Below, in pieces: positions 17,000-25,122 of a DNA stretch of 64,000 nucleotides. The position numbers and the translations under genes are program-made. The notes beneath the pieces were generated by a model, which was given only the letters and a program-made list of their open reading frames with translations, had not been told where the DNA came from and made no database searches. The DNA lies in contig NZ_CP053084.1 of NCBI RefSeq assembly GCF_013004065.1, positions 2,232,001-2,296,000 of the forward strand, written 5' to 3'. How positions within the stretch are numbered: position 1 is the first letter of the stretch; every line of letters begins with the position of its first letter. The DNA comes from Limnobacter sp. SAORIC-580 (GTDB lineage Bacteria; Pseudomonadota; Gammaproteobacteria; Burkholderiales; Burkholderiaceae_B).

Positions 17000-18628
17000 T
17001 CAACGCGTCAAAACCACGCTTTGACAGTCCATGGAATCCACATTCACGGTGACCGTGTTCAAATCCACACCCAACACTTGTAGCAAACCATCAAGAATAT
17101 TGCCCACCAGTCCCAGAATGGGACTTAACACGGGTTCAAGCGCATTCAGCAACAAGTTCACCAAACCGTTCACAACGCCATTGATCAGTGGCCCCACCAG
17201 CGGAAGTTCAATACCAAGGTCCAATTCTGTGTTTTGCAGCAAATTGCCCAGTGACTCCCCCACGCTGAGTTCAATGGTTTCGCTGAAAGGCGCTACCCCG
17301 TCAAAACTGTGCTGAACAGGGTCAGAGCGCAAACTGGTCTCAGCCGCCAAAGTAACACCGGCATTCACCAAACCCAGAAAATTCACATCCAGAATATCGG
17401 CTGGTGCGCCACATTCCAGCGCGCCGACAGTGGTATTCAAGTTACCCGCGCTGTCAGAAATACACACCTCGGCCACGGCGGGTACCACGGTCATTACCAT
17501 GTTGTTGGTTGTGCGCGGATACCTGCATGTCAATTCATTCACCTCGGCCAGGCCACCGGCTACACGCAGTTGAAGCCCCAGATCAAGCGCGCTCAAACTG
17601 ACAAGTGCAAGGTTGATATTCAAAGGCTGGCGAACACGAACATCCAACGCAACCTGTGCCGTTCGGCCCGTGGCGATCGGGTTTTTGTAAGGCATTTTTC
17701 GGCCTACAAATACCTGTGGTGCTTCCAGAATATTCACGCCGACATCCAGATTCAGCAAACCCGATGAAATAGGCAACACATAACCCACACCTTCCACAGC
17801 ATTCAGCACAGTCACCTGCGCCAGTTGTCCAAGGTTAATGTCAAGCGTGGTATTGGTTCGACCGGATAAATCGAGGGCCACGAGATCACCCACAGTCACG
17901 TTGACATTATTCAACGGCCCACTCAAGGCACTCAGAATGCCTTCAACTTCCATTTTGTCGGCTGCATCGGCATTGCCCACCACCAGCGCGTCTTGTAGCA
18001 AGCCCAATGCCGACACGTTCAACGACAACAAATCATTCACATTGGCCACACCCAGTTCAGTGGCCAAGGCCAGTAAATCAACGCGAATGTCGCTGCCCAG
18101 CAAACTACCCCACTGGGCCACATTCAAATTGATTGCGCCCCCACCCAGGGCAGTCAACAAACCATTCAGCAAAGCAGACTGATTGGTGTCCACACTGACC
18201 AGGCCACTGGATACCGACCCCACCACCGTGGGTGCCACGGTTGCTTCGGCCAGCACGGTCACCTCACGGTTTGGCAAAAACACCAGCAAACCATTGACCG
18301 GGCGAACAATCGTGACCCGGCTGGTGATGGAGTTGTCGCAATCATTGGTGGGTGCATCGTCGATAATGCACTCAATAGTCAAATCGTCGTCGGCGCTTAC
18401 ACCGTTGGCCAGGGCTATGGCCTGTGCCTCGGCAAACTCAGGCCCGTTGGCCATTTGGCGGGCGGCAGTCAGGGCAACCAGGTCAGCAACACCTTGCAAG
18501 CGGGTTTTTTCCCAAGCCATGTGCCCCACGGCCAGAACACCCATAGCGCCCATGCTCATGATGAGCACAAACACCGTCAAAATTGAATAGGCACCGCGTT
18601 GCGATTGCAGAGAATTGGGCTTAACCAT
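17000..18628 (-). CDS. TadG-like pilus assembly protein
   Basis: 542 residues from the ATG at 18628, which overlaps the tadE stop; codons further upstream are inside tadE in another frame. The N-terminus LQSQRGAYSILTVFVLIMSMGAMGVLAVGH is a Tad-type prepilin-like helix, followed by ADLVALTAARQMANG, the usual TadG feature. The rest is a large exported region with low-complexity Leu/Asn/Val stretches (for example NLLLNALEPVLSPILGLVGN) and several Cys. TadG-like proteins help anchor or regulate Flp/Tad pili. No other tad gene is present in the window. Confidence 0.83.
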   Translation of the reverse strand: MVKPNSLQSQRGAYSILTVFVLIMSMGAMGVLAVGHMAWEKTRLQGVADLVALTAARQMANGPEFAEAQAIALANGVSADDDLTIECIIDDAPTNDCDNSITSRVTIVRPVNGLLVFLPNREVTVLAEATVAPTVVGSVSSGLVSVDTNQSALLNGLLTALGGGAINLNVAQWGSLLGSDIRVDLLALATELGVANVNDLLSLNVSALGLLQDALVVGNADAADKMEVEGILSALSGPLNNVNVTVGDLVALDLSGRTNTTLDINLGQLAQVTVLNAVEGVGYVLPISSGLLNLDVGVNILEAPQVFVGRKMPYKNPIATGRTAQVALDVRVRQPLNINLALVSLSALDLGLQLRVAGGLAEVNELTCRYPRTTNNMVMTVVPAVAEVCISDSAGNLNTTVGALECGAPADILDVNFLGLVNAGVTLAAETSLRSDPVQHSFDGVAPFSETIELSVGESLGNLLQNTELDLGIELPLVGPLINGVVNGLVNLLLNALEPVLSPILGLVGNILDGLLQVLGVDLNTVTVNVDSMDCQSVVLTR

Positions 18629-19058
18629 CGTTGGGCTCCACACGTGTTGTGGACTCTGCTGACAAATTCTCAGGCAAAGGAATGAAAAAGGAATTACCGA
18701 CCAGTGGGTTGCTGCTGTAGTTGGGATAATCGAGACGCACCCGCAGGCAGGTTGAGTCGCCGCAGGCAAACGAATTCACGGAAGGCACAACGCTTTCCCG
18801 GAAAGAACCCACGTAAGTGGGCAGCAGGTCTTCCAAAGCGTCTTGCGCAAGGCTTTCATAGTCGCCGACTGCAAAACCACTGCGATACACCGTGGCTTGC
18901 CGCGCGGCCTCGCTGGTGGTGTTGTTCATGATCAACATGGCCCCCAACAGCACCGAGTACTCCACGATCGCGAAAATCACAGCCAGCAAAATTGGCAGTG
19001 TCAGCACCAGCTCGATCATGAGCGCGCCTCGCTGACGTAATTTGGACTGATTTTTCAT
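18621..19058 (-). CDS. TadE-like pilus protein
   Basis: 145 residues from the ATG at 19058. A TTG 11 codons earlier keeps the frame open but has no better ribosome site. The N-terminus LRQRGALMIELVLTLPILLAVIFAIVEY is a pseudopilin-like helix with a Glu after the cleavage region, as in TadE. A hydrophilic exported part with a Cys pair (FACGDSTCLR) follows. It overlaps tadG by eight bases. TadE is a minor pseudopilin of Flp pili. The operon is just these two genes here. Confidence 0.85.
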   Translation of the reverse strand: MKNQSKLRQRGALMIELVLTLPILLAVIFAIVEYSVLLGAMLIMNNTTSEAARQATVYRSGFAVGDYESLAQDALEDLLPTYVGSFRESVVPSVNSFACGDSTCLRVRLDYPNYSSNPLVGNSFFIPLPENLSAESTTRVEPNDG

Positions 19059-19392
19059 GATGGGCTTGTCTTCGTCGAATGGGTTAGTCAAAAAGTGTTA
19101 ATCAAAACATTACCTAATCACTTTGCCATTCAACACTGGGAATAATAGGAATGAATAGGATGAATTTTACCCTCTTATTTGGGTAAAGGAAAAATATTTC
19201 ACTTATATTTCAACTAGATAAAGCTTATCGCGATGTCCATTCAAAAACCAATCAAACAATTGATTGAAAACATTAAGCCTTACATTATGTCAGCTTTTTA
19301 CTTACAAATGATTAACCTGTGCTGGTAAAAAAACAAAAGCCGGCTGAACCAGCCGGCTTTGTGAAGTGAAACTAAAACTTATTGTTTACAAC
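19059..19392. other. AT-rich 334-base intergenic region with inverted repeat and terminator
   Basis: No gene is supported. TTTACCC at 19166-19172 and GGGTAAA at 19181-19187 form a perfect inverted repeat about 110 bases upstream of tadE, a possible operator. A strong terminator for the gene on the right occupies 19326-19360. The rest is AT-rich, with no clear -35/-10 pair toward tadE that I would defend. Confidence 0.5.
19326..19360 (-). terminator. Rho-independent terminator of the RDY/His-rich secreted protein gene
   Basis: A perfect 10-pair stem (AAAGCCGGCT at 19336-19345, AGCCGGCTTT at 19351-19360) with a GAACC loop is followed on the minus strand by TTTTGTTTTTTT. It begins 33 bases after the gene stop. 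Confidence 0.88.
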
Positions 19393-19965
19393 TTAGTCGT
19401 CTCGACCTCGACCATGTTTGCCATGTCCATGGCCTCGATCATCATGCTTCCAGTGTTTGCCGTGCCCACGGTGATCGTGGTCACGGCGATACTCACGGTA
19501 ATCACGGCGATCATAGTCGCGGCGGTCGTAATCCCTGCGGTCATAGTAGTCGCGACGGTCATAGCCACCACGATTCACGTAGGTCACGCGGTCTCGGTAA
19601 ATGTAGCGCTGCTCAATGTAACGCGGGCTGAAGTCGTAGTAATCGCGAGACTTCACGAAATAAACCGGCCGTGAACATGCGTCGTAACGACCACAATAGC
19701 GACCCCATTTTTTCAGGTGTCCCGGAGGTACATGCAAGTACACCGGTGACAAAATACGTGACGGACGAGTCACAATCAGGGGCTCTGCATACACCAGCGT
19801 TGGGTAGCGCCCGTTGTCGATATTGACTGAGCCATACACACCGGGAAGCACTTCCCCGCCCACACCGATAGAGATGTTGACGGCCTGAGCCTGCATGGGG
19901 GCCAGAGCAAGACCAGTCAGAACTGCAAAACTGGCCGAAAAAATCCTGAACAATCGAGTTTTCAT
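19393..19965 (-). CDS. Secreted basic protein with RDY repeats and His-rich tail
   Basis: 190 residues from the ATG at 19965, which follows AAGGAGGA by six bases. A signal peptide ends at PMQAQAV. Residues about 28-110 form a conserved beta-rich part (ISIGVGGEVLPGVYG, VPPGHLKKWGRYCGRYDAC, PVYFVKSRDYY) seen in many uncharacterised betaproteobacterial envelope proteins. Residues about 130-165 are RRDYDRRDYDRRDY-type repeats, and the last 25 residues alternate His, Gly, Lys and Asp. The tail could bind metal or nucleic acid or polyanions (inference only). It is monocistronic, with a strong terminator. Confidence 0.78.
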   Translation of the reverse strand: MKTRLFRIFSASFAVLTGLALAPMQAQAVNISIGVGGEVLPGVYGSVNIDNGRYPTLVYAEPLIVTRPSRILSPVYLHVPPGHLKKWGRYCGRYDACSRPVYFVKSRDYYDFSPRYIEQRYIYRDRVTYVNRGGYDRRDYYDRRDYDRRDYDRRDYREYRRDHDHRGHGKHWKHDDRGHGHGKHGRGRDD

Positions 19966-20098
19966 CACAAATCCTCCTTGCCGTGATGTCAACTAAAACG
20001 CAACGGCCTTCGTTTGGTTGACTCGGAATAAATAAGCAGTAAAGCTTGTTTAACCCTATGATGGTCTTTCCCACACACAAGAATGATGGAGTAATAAA

Positions 20099-20482
20099 AT
20101 GACTAAAACTATGCGCGCAACAGCAATGGCAGTTTTGTTGAGCTTTTCAAGCAGCTTTATTGTGGCACCAGCCCACGCAGCAATCGTGAGCACCGAAGAA
20201 GCGGTTGCCATGCATCAGCAAGACCGCTCCGAACTCAAGCAATTCTTCGATCGTGAAGACATTGCCAAAGCACTGCAAGCTCATGGTGTAAGCCCTGAAG
20301 TTGCCAAGGCCCGTGTGGATTCCATGACAGAAGAAGAAGCCCAAAAGCTTGCCGCCCACATTGAGAACGCACCCGCAGGTGCCGGCATTGTTGGTGTACT
20401 ATTTACTGTCTTCATTATTTTGTTGGTAACCGACATTCTTGGCCTGACCAAGGTATTTCCGTTTACCCGTTCCGTTCGATGA
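20099..20482 (+). CDS. PA2779-family small membrane protein
   Basis: 127 residues with a signal peptide (ending APAHAA), a polar helical middle (DRSELKQFFDREDIAKALQ, VSPEVAKARVDSMTEEEAQKLA) and a C-terminal membrane helix (GIVGVLFTVFIILLVTDILG) with a short basic end. This layout is that of the PA2779 family, always found next to PA2778-type peptidases. It overlaps the next gene by four bases (ATGA). Role unknown. It may be a substrate or a membrane partner of the peptidase. Confidence 0.85.
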   Translation: MTKTMRATAMAVLLSFSSSFIVAPAHAAIVSTEEAVAMHQQDRSELKQFFDREDIAKALQAHGVSPEVAKARVDSMTEEEAQKLAAHIENAPAGAGIVGVLFTVFIILLVTDILGLTKVFPFTRSVR

Positions 20483-21432
20483 AATTACGTTTTTCCAGTA
20501 CCGCCTGGGCCCGCTTGGCGGGCTCAGCTGTACTTGTAGGGCTGTTGGCCTCTTGTTCAATTTTGCCAACAGTCCCGCAAGACCTTCAAAACACCGTTCA
20601 AACCCAAGCACCTGTTGAACTCAAAAACGTGCCGTTTTTCGCACAGGAAGAGTTTTACTGCGGCCCGTCAACATTGGCCATGGTGCTCAACCATGCCGGT
20701 GAAAATACCGATCCGAACAAACTGGCTGAGCTGGTTTACTTGCCTGGCCGCCAAGGCAGCTTGCAACTTGAAATGCTGGCTGCACCCCGCCGCTTGGGCT
20801 ACCTGAGTTACCAAATTGAACCCAAACTTCCCGCACTGTTTGACGCCCTGAATGCTGGCGCACCCGTGGTGGTTTTGCTGAATCTTTCACTGCCGATTGC
20901 ACCGCAATGGCACTACGCCGTGGTGGTGGGTTACGAGCCTGGCAGCAACAGCATGATTTTGCGCTCTGGCCCGAAGGAACGTGAGTTGATTCCCGTGGCC
21001 ACCTTTTTGAAACTTTGGGAACGCTCACAGAACTGGGGCTTTACCGTGATTAAAACCACCGCCGAACCACCCAGCTACGTGAATGCACAAGGCTATCTGA
21101 ATTCAGCGGTTGCGCTTGAGCGCTCCAACACAGAGAAAGCCGGTCAGGCTTACCTACAGGGTGCGAAAACCTGGCCCACCGAGCCCTGGTTTCATTTTGG
21201 CTTGGGTAACCTGGCCTATGGGGCCAAAAGTTATGTGGAAGCCGAACAGCACTACCGCAAGGCAGTGGGTGTGTACCCCGACATGGCTGATGCCTGGAAC
21301 AACCTGGCGGAAACTCTGATCAAGCTGGACCGCAAGAATGAAGCCCGTGCAGCGATCAACAAAGCGATTGCCATCGGCGGCGGGCGCATTGCTGCCTACA
21401 AGGAAACAGCCCAGAAAATACAGGCCGACTGA
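20479..21432 (+). CDS. PA2778-family C39-like cysteine peptidase lipoprotein with TPR repeats
   Basis: 317 residues. A lipobox LLASC puts the lipidated Cys at 26, so the protein is a periplasm-facing lipoprotein. A C39-like papain fold follows: catalytic Cys61 in EEFYCGPSTLAMVLNHAG and His145 in PQWHYAVVVGYE. Residues about 210-310 are tetratricopeptide repeats (HFGLGNLAYGAKSYVEAE, AWNNLAETLIKLDRKNEA). C39 peptidases usually cut leader peptides after double glycine. A lipoprotein form with TPRs is characteristic of the PA2778 family, whose substrate is not known. It is translationally coupled to the PA2779-like gene before it and the SemiSWEET gene after it. Confidence 0.9.
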   Translation: MKLRFSSTAWARLAGSAVLVGLLASCSILPTVPQDLQNTVQTQAPVELKNVPFFAQEEFYCGPSTLAMVLNHAGENTDPNKLAELVYLPGRQGSLQLEMLAAPRRLGYLSYQIEPKLPALFDALNAGAPVVVLLNLSLPIAPQWHYAVVVGYEPGSNSMILRSGPKERELIPVATFLKLWERSQNWGFTVIKTTAEPPSYVNAQGYLNSAVALERSNTEKAGQAYLQGAKTWPTEPWFHFGLGNLAYGAKSYVEAEQHYRKAVGVYPDMADAWNNLAETLIKLDRKNEARAAINKAIAIGGGRIAAYKETAQKIQAD

Positions 21433-21695
21433 TGCAGCTGGATTGGGCCCAAACCTTGGGCTTTGTGGCCGCAGCACTCACCACCTTTTCGTTTATTCCG
21501 CAGGTGGTGTATTGCTGGAAAACACGCGACACCCGAAGCATTTCTTTGGGCATGTACGCGTGTTTTTGTTTGGGTGTGCTTCTGTGGCTTGTTTACGGTT
21601 TGTTGGTGCAGCAATGGCCTGTTGTGGTGGCCAATGCAGTCACATTGTTGCTCGCCAGCTCTATTCTGTATTTGAAACTGAATCAAAAACCATGA
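21432..21695 (+). CDS. SemiSWEET / PQ-loop small membrane transporter
   Basis: 87 residues with three membrane helices. The first carries the PQ motif (TTFSFIPQVVYCWKTRDTRSIS), the third ends VVANAVTLLLASSILYLKL. This is the single triple-helix unit of bacterial SemiSWEET sugar transporters, which work as dimers. The ATG shares bases with the stop of the peptidase gene, and its own stop overlaps the next start, so it is inside a coupled operon. Whether it carries a sugar here is not known. Confidence 0.9.
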   Translation: MQLDWAQTLGFVAAALTTFSFIPQVVYCWKTRDTRSISLGMYACFCLGVLLWLVYGLLVQQWPVVVANAVTLLLASSILYLKLNQKP

Positions 21696-22423
21696 TCAAG
21701 GCAATTTTGACGGGGCATAGCAAAGGGCTGGGCTTGGGTATTGCCCGCGCACTTCTGCAACAAGGGCATGCTGTATTGGGCATTGCCCGATCACAAAACA
21801 CTGAACTTCAACAACAATACAACGAAGATTTTCAGCAAATAAGCCTTGATTTGGCACAACCCGGCGCACTTGAGCAGCTTGAAAGCAGCCCCCAACTGCT
21901 GAAATTCATTGCAAACGCAACACAATTGCTTTTAATTAACAACGCGGGCCTGGTGTCTCCAATAGGGCCATTGAGTGCGCAAGCCACTGTCGATATTTCC
22001 AGAAGTGTTCAGCTCAATGTTGCAGTGCCTTTGGCCCTGAGCGCCTTGCTGGCCCGGAAAATTCAGGGCACGCAGCAACTTCGGATACTGCATGTATCCA
22101 GTGGCGCTGCTCAAAGTGCTTACCCGGGCTGGAGCGTGTATTGCGCCACCAAGGCCGCGCTCGACATGCATGCTCGGGCTGTGCAACAAGACCAACTGCC
22201 GAATGTCGCCATTTGCAGCCTGGCACCCGGCGTGATCGACACCGCCATGCAAACACAAATTCGGGAAACCGACGAATCGCTTTTCCCCAACAAACAGCGA
22301 TTCATTCAGTTAAAAGACAGCAATTCGCTGAGCGATCCCGATGAGACCGGTAAGCGCTTGGTGCACTACCTGCTAAGCCCGAATTTCGGCAAGCTTGCCG
22401 TGGACGACCTGCGCGCCCACTAG
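21692..22423 (+). CDS. Short-chain dehydrogenase/reductase
   Basis: 243 residues from the ATG at 21692, overlapping the SemiSWEET stop by four bases. The nucleotide-binding motif is LTGHSKGLGLGIARAL, with NNAG in LLINNAGLVSPIG and the catalytic pair in YCATKAALDMHAR (Tyr-x3-Lys), preceded by HVSSGAA for the catalytic Ser. This is a classical SDR, possibly of the sepiapterin-reductase-like group judging by the compact form and MHARAVQQDQ; substrate is unknown. It is the last gene of a four-gene coupled cluster and converges with the NDH-2 gene. Confidence 0.92.
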   Translation: MIKAILTGHSKGLGLGIARALLQQGHAVLGIARSQNTELQQQYNEDFQQISLDLAQPGALEQLESSPQLLKFIANATQLLLINNAGLVSPIGPLSAQATVDISRSVQLNVAVPLALSALLARKIQGTQQLRILHVSSGAAQSAYPGWSVYCATKAALDMHARAVQQDQLPNVAICSLAPGVIDTAMQTQIRETDESLFPNKQRFIQLKDSNSLSDPDETGKRLVHYLLSPNFGKLAVDDLRAH

Positions 22424-22446
22424 CCCACAAACCCGCCGATTCTGGC

Positions 22447-23751
22447 TTAGTGCAACTTCACCAGGGGTGTGGCGCGTTTGAGCAGAAAACGCGCCATGGC
22501 CAACAAGAATGTTTTCATGCCGCCCAGCACCGCATAGTGATGCATCAAGTGCAAACTTGCATACATGCTGCGTGCAAAAAAACCTTCCACAAACATGCTG
22601 CTGGCTTTGAATAATCCGCCCATCAAACTGCCCACCGAGCTGCGAGAACCCAGCGACACCAAAGAGCCATGGTCTTTGTACAAATAAGGCTTGCTCAAAG
22701 CTGGCTTGCCTCGCTCTGCATTCATGATGGTTTTGTAAATATAATCCGCCTGCTGGTGCGCCGATTGCGCACGGGGCGGCACCATACTGCCATCGGGTTG
22801 CACACAGGCCGCACAATCACCCAGCGAAAAAATGTGGTGCTGACCCTTGACCCGCAAATCGCCCTCCACTTCCAGCTGATTGTTGCGGTTCACAGGCAAA
22901 CCCAAATTGGCCAGCCAGGCAGGTGCCTTAATGCCGGCAGCCCACACGCACAAATCAGCTTTGTATCGGTTACCACTGGCGTCCTCCACTTGCTTGGATG
23001 AAATTTCCACCACCCTGCAATTGTTGACCACCGTAATGTGGCGCTGCTCGAGCAAACGCAAGGCGGCGCTCGACACACTTTCTGGCAGCACAGGCAGAAT
23101 GCTGGGAGCTCCTTCCAGAATGGTGATGGTTACATCGCTGGCTGCGTTAATTCCGCTAAAACCGTAACGGCTGTGCACATGGCTGGCTTCCCGCAGTTCG
23201 GCGGCCAGCTCAACACCCGTGGCACCTGCACCAATAATGACAATGTCCAGGCTTGCCGATGAATCCAGTTTTTTGCGCAAATCGAGCGTGGCCAAATGCT
23301 TGAGCATTTTCAAGCGAAAGCTCTCGGCCTGTTGCGGCCCGTCCAGCGAGATGGTGAAGTCTTGCGCACCTTTCACGCCGAAATAATTGGATTGACTGCC
23401 CACGGAAATCACAAGCGTTCCAAACTGCAACACGCGCTTGGGCAGCACCTCATCGCCCACATCGTCACGAACCGCTGCAATTTCAAGCTGTTTGCCGTGG
23501 GCATCCAGCCCCTCCATAGCGCCCAGTACAAAGTTAAAACCATTGTTGTGGGCCAACATGGGATAGGACAAACCTTCCTGGTGAATGTCCAGCGTACCGG
23601 CCGCCACTTCATGCAGCGACGGTTTCCAGATGTGGTACATCTTGGCATCGACCAGGGTAACGCGGTCAGGGCCCAGCTTGCGCCCCAGTTTGCAGGCCAG
23701 CTCCAGGCCACCTGCACCGCCGCCGACAATCACGATTGATGAAAGGTCCAA
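22447..23751 (-). CDS. ndh: Type II NADH dehydrogenase-like FAD oxidoreductase
   Basis: 434 residues. The FAD-binding motif IVIVGGGAGGLELACKLG is at the N-terminus and the NADH-binding motif IVIIGAGATGVELAAELREA is at about 175. A third conserved region, HIFSLGDCAACVQPDGSMVPPRAQSAHQQA, contacts FAD and quinone in NDH-2. The C-terminal FLLAMARFLLKR is an amphipathic helix for membrane attachment. It oxidises NADH and reduces quinone without pumping protons. It is transcribed alone, divergent from the efflux operon, and the operator palindrome in the shared 186-base gap might affect it too. Confidence 0.92.
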   Translation of the reverse strand: MDLSSIVIVGGGAGGLELACKLGRKLGPDRVTLVDAKMYHIWKPSLHEVAAGTLDIHQEGLSYPMLAHNNGFNFVLGAMEGLDAHGKQLEIAAVRDDVGDEVLPKRVLQFGTLVISVGSQSNYFGVKGAQDFTISLDGPQQAESFRLKMLKHLATLDLRKKLDSSASLDIVIIGAGATGVELAAELREASHVHSRYGFSGINAASDVTITILEGAPSILPVLPESVSSAALRLLEQRHITVVNNCRVVEISSKQVEDASGNRYKADLCVWAAGIKAPAWLANLGLPVNRNNQLEVEGDLRVKGQHHIFSLGDCAACVQPDGSMVPPRAQSAHQQADYIYKTIMNAERGKPALSKPYLYKDHGSLVSLGSRSSVGSLMGGLFKASSMFVEGFFARSMYASLHLMHHYAVLGGMKTFLLAMARFLLKRATPLVKLH

Positions 23752-23845
23752 ATCTTTTCCCCCTGATATAAAACTGATTGATCACATTAGAAGCCCAAGA
23801 GGGCTTTTGAGCAAATCTCATTCCTGCCCAGTGGTAAACCCCAAT

Positions 23846-23874
23846 TTGACAGCAAATTTTTTCAATGAAAAAAT
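23846..23874 (+). promoter_or_regulatory. Probable promoter of the tripartite efflux operon
   Basis: A perfect TTGACA at 23846-23851 and AAAAAT at 23869-23874 are 17 bases apart. The -10 is poor, as in promoters held down by a repressor. The TetR-type palindrome overlaps the -10. Confidence 0.5.
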
Positions 23875-23885
23875 GAACGTTCATT
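23872..23885. promoter_or_regulatory. Palindromic operator, probably for the TetR repressor of the efflux operon
   Basis: AATGAACGTTCATT is a perfect 14-base palindrome overlapping the -10 and start region. TetR/AcrR-type repressors of RND pumps often bind sites with TGAA and TTCA arms. The cognate repressor is probably the gene at 29727, the last of the operon. Confidence 0.62.
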
Positions 23886-23937
23886 CAGAATTCTAGTCTA
23901 CTTACTGTTCCCGCATTGTTAATTTCGAGGTAGTACC

Positions 23938-25098
23938 ATGATTAATAAAAGAAAAATGGCGCTGGGCACCAGCGCCTTGTTGACTGTTGGCACGTTGACC
24001 CTGGCCGGTTGCGGCAGTCAAGAAGGCGGTGCAAATGCCGCGGCTGCCCCCGCTTTGCCCAAAGTTCGCGTGTTTGAGGTGGCTGCAAAGCCAGTGTCGC
24101 TTTACACCGAATTGCCTGGCCGAACCAGCCCTTACCTCATCGCCGAGGTGCGCCCCCAAGTGAATGGCATTATCAAGGCACGCCAGTTTCAGGAGGGTGG
24201 CGATGTGAAAGCAGGCACCTCCCTGTATCAAATTGATGCCTCCACTTACCAGGCCGAATATGCCAGTGCCAAAGCCATGCTCGAAAAGGCGGAAGCCAAC
24301 CTCACCAGCGCAAAAATTCGAAATAATCGCTTCCAGGAACTGGCCAAGCTCAATGCCGTAAGCCAGCAAGAACGCGATGATGCTTATGCCGCCTTGAAAC
24401 AGGCTGAAGCGGATGTGGCCTCGGGCAAAGCCGCGGTTCAATCGGCACAAATCAACCTGAACTACACGAAAGTGACTGCACCCATCAGCGGTCGAATTGG
24501 CCGCTCCAGCATTACACCGGGCGCATTGGTACAGCAGGGGCAAGCCAGCCCGCTGACCACCATTCAACAATTGGATCCCATTTATGTGGACCTGACACAA
24601 TCGACCAGCGAACTGCTTCAACTCAAGCGCGACCTGGAAAGTGGTGTATTGAAAAGCGCCGGGAAGGACGCGGCAAAAGTCACACTGAAACTTGAAGATG
24701 GTTCCAGCTACGCGCAGGAAGGCAAGCTGCAGTTCAGCGATGTAACCGTGGACCAAAACACCGGCACAGTGACACTGCGCGCCGTATTCCCCAACCCGAA
24801 ACAACAGTTGTTGCCCGGCATGTATGTTCGAGCCTCACTTGAAGAAGGTGTGCGCGAAGACGGTATTCTGGTGCCGCAAAAGGGAATTATGCGCGATGCA
24901 ACCGGTGCGCCTTCTGCCTTCGTAATAGGCCAGGACAACAAAGTTGAAAAGCGCAGCGTAGAGACAGCCAGGGCCATTGGCGACCAATGGTTGATTGCAG
25001 AAGGCCTTCAGGCAGGTGATCGCCTGATTGTCGAAGGTATCCAGAAAGTTCGTCCCGGTCAGGAAGTGGAAATCCTTTCCGACTCTGAGAACAAGTAA
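23938..25098 (+). CDS. RND efflux periplasmic adaptor lipoprotein (AcrA/MexA type)
   Basis: 386 residues. The lipobox LTLAGC places the lipid anchor at about residue 24. Features in order: ELPGRTSPYLIAEVRPQVNGIIKARQFQEGG (barrel-sandwich half), an alpha hairpin at about 95-175 (QERDDAYAALKQAEAD), VTAPISGRIGRSSITPGALVQ (second half), and beta-barrel and proximal domains ending VRPGQEVEIL. It joins the AcrB-like pump to the OprM-like channel encoded next. It is the first gene of a four-gene operon behind a repressor palindrome. Confidence 0.96.
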   Translation: MINKRKMALGTSALLTVGTLTLAGCGSQEGGANAAAAPALPKVRVFEVAAKPVSLYTELPGRTSPYLIAEVRPQVNGIIKARQFQEGGDVKAGTSLYQIDASTYQAEYASAKAMLEKAEANLTSAKIRNNRFQELAKLNAVSQQERDDAYAALKQAEADVASGKAAVQSAQINLNYTKVTAPISGRIGRSSITPGALVQQGQASPLTTIQQLDPIYVDLTQSTSELLQLKRDLESGVLKSAGKDAAKVTLKLEDGSSYAQEGKLQFSDVTVDQNTGTVTLRAVFPNPKQQLLPGMYVRASLEEGVREDGILVPQKGIMRDATGAPSAFVIGQDNKVEKRSVETARAIGDQWLIAEGLQAGDRLIVEGIQKVRPGQEVEILSDSENK

Positions 25099-25122
25099 AC
25101 AACGCCTGGCAGGAGTAGTACC

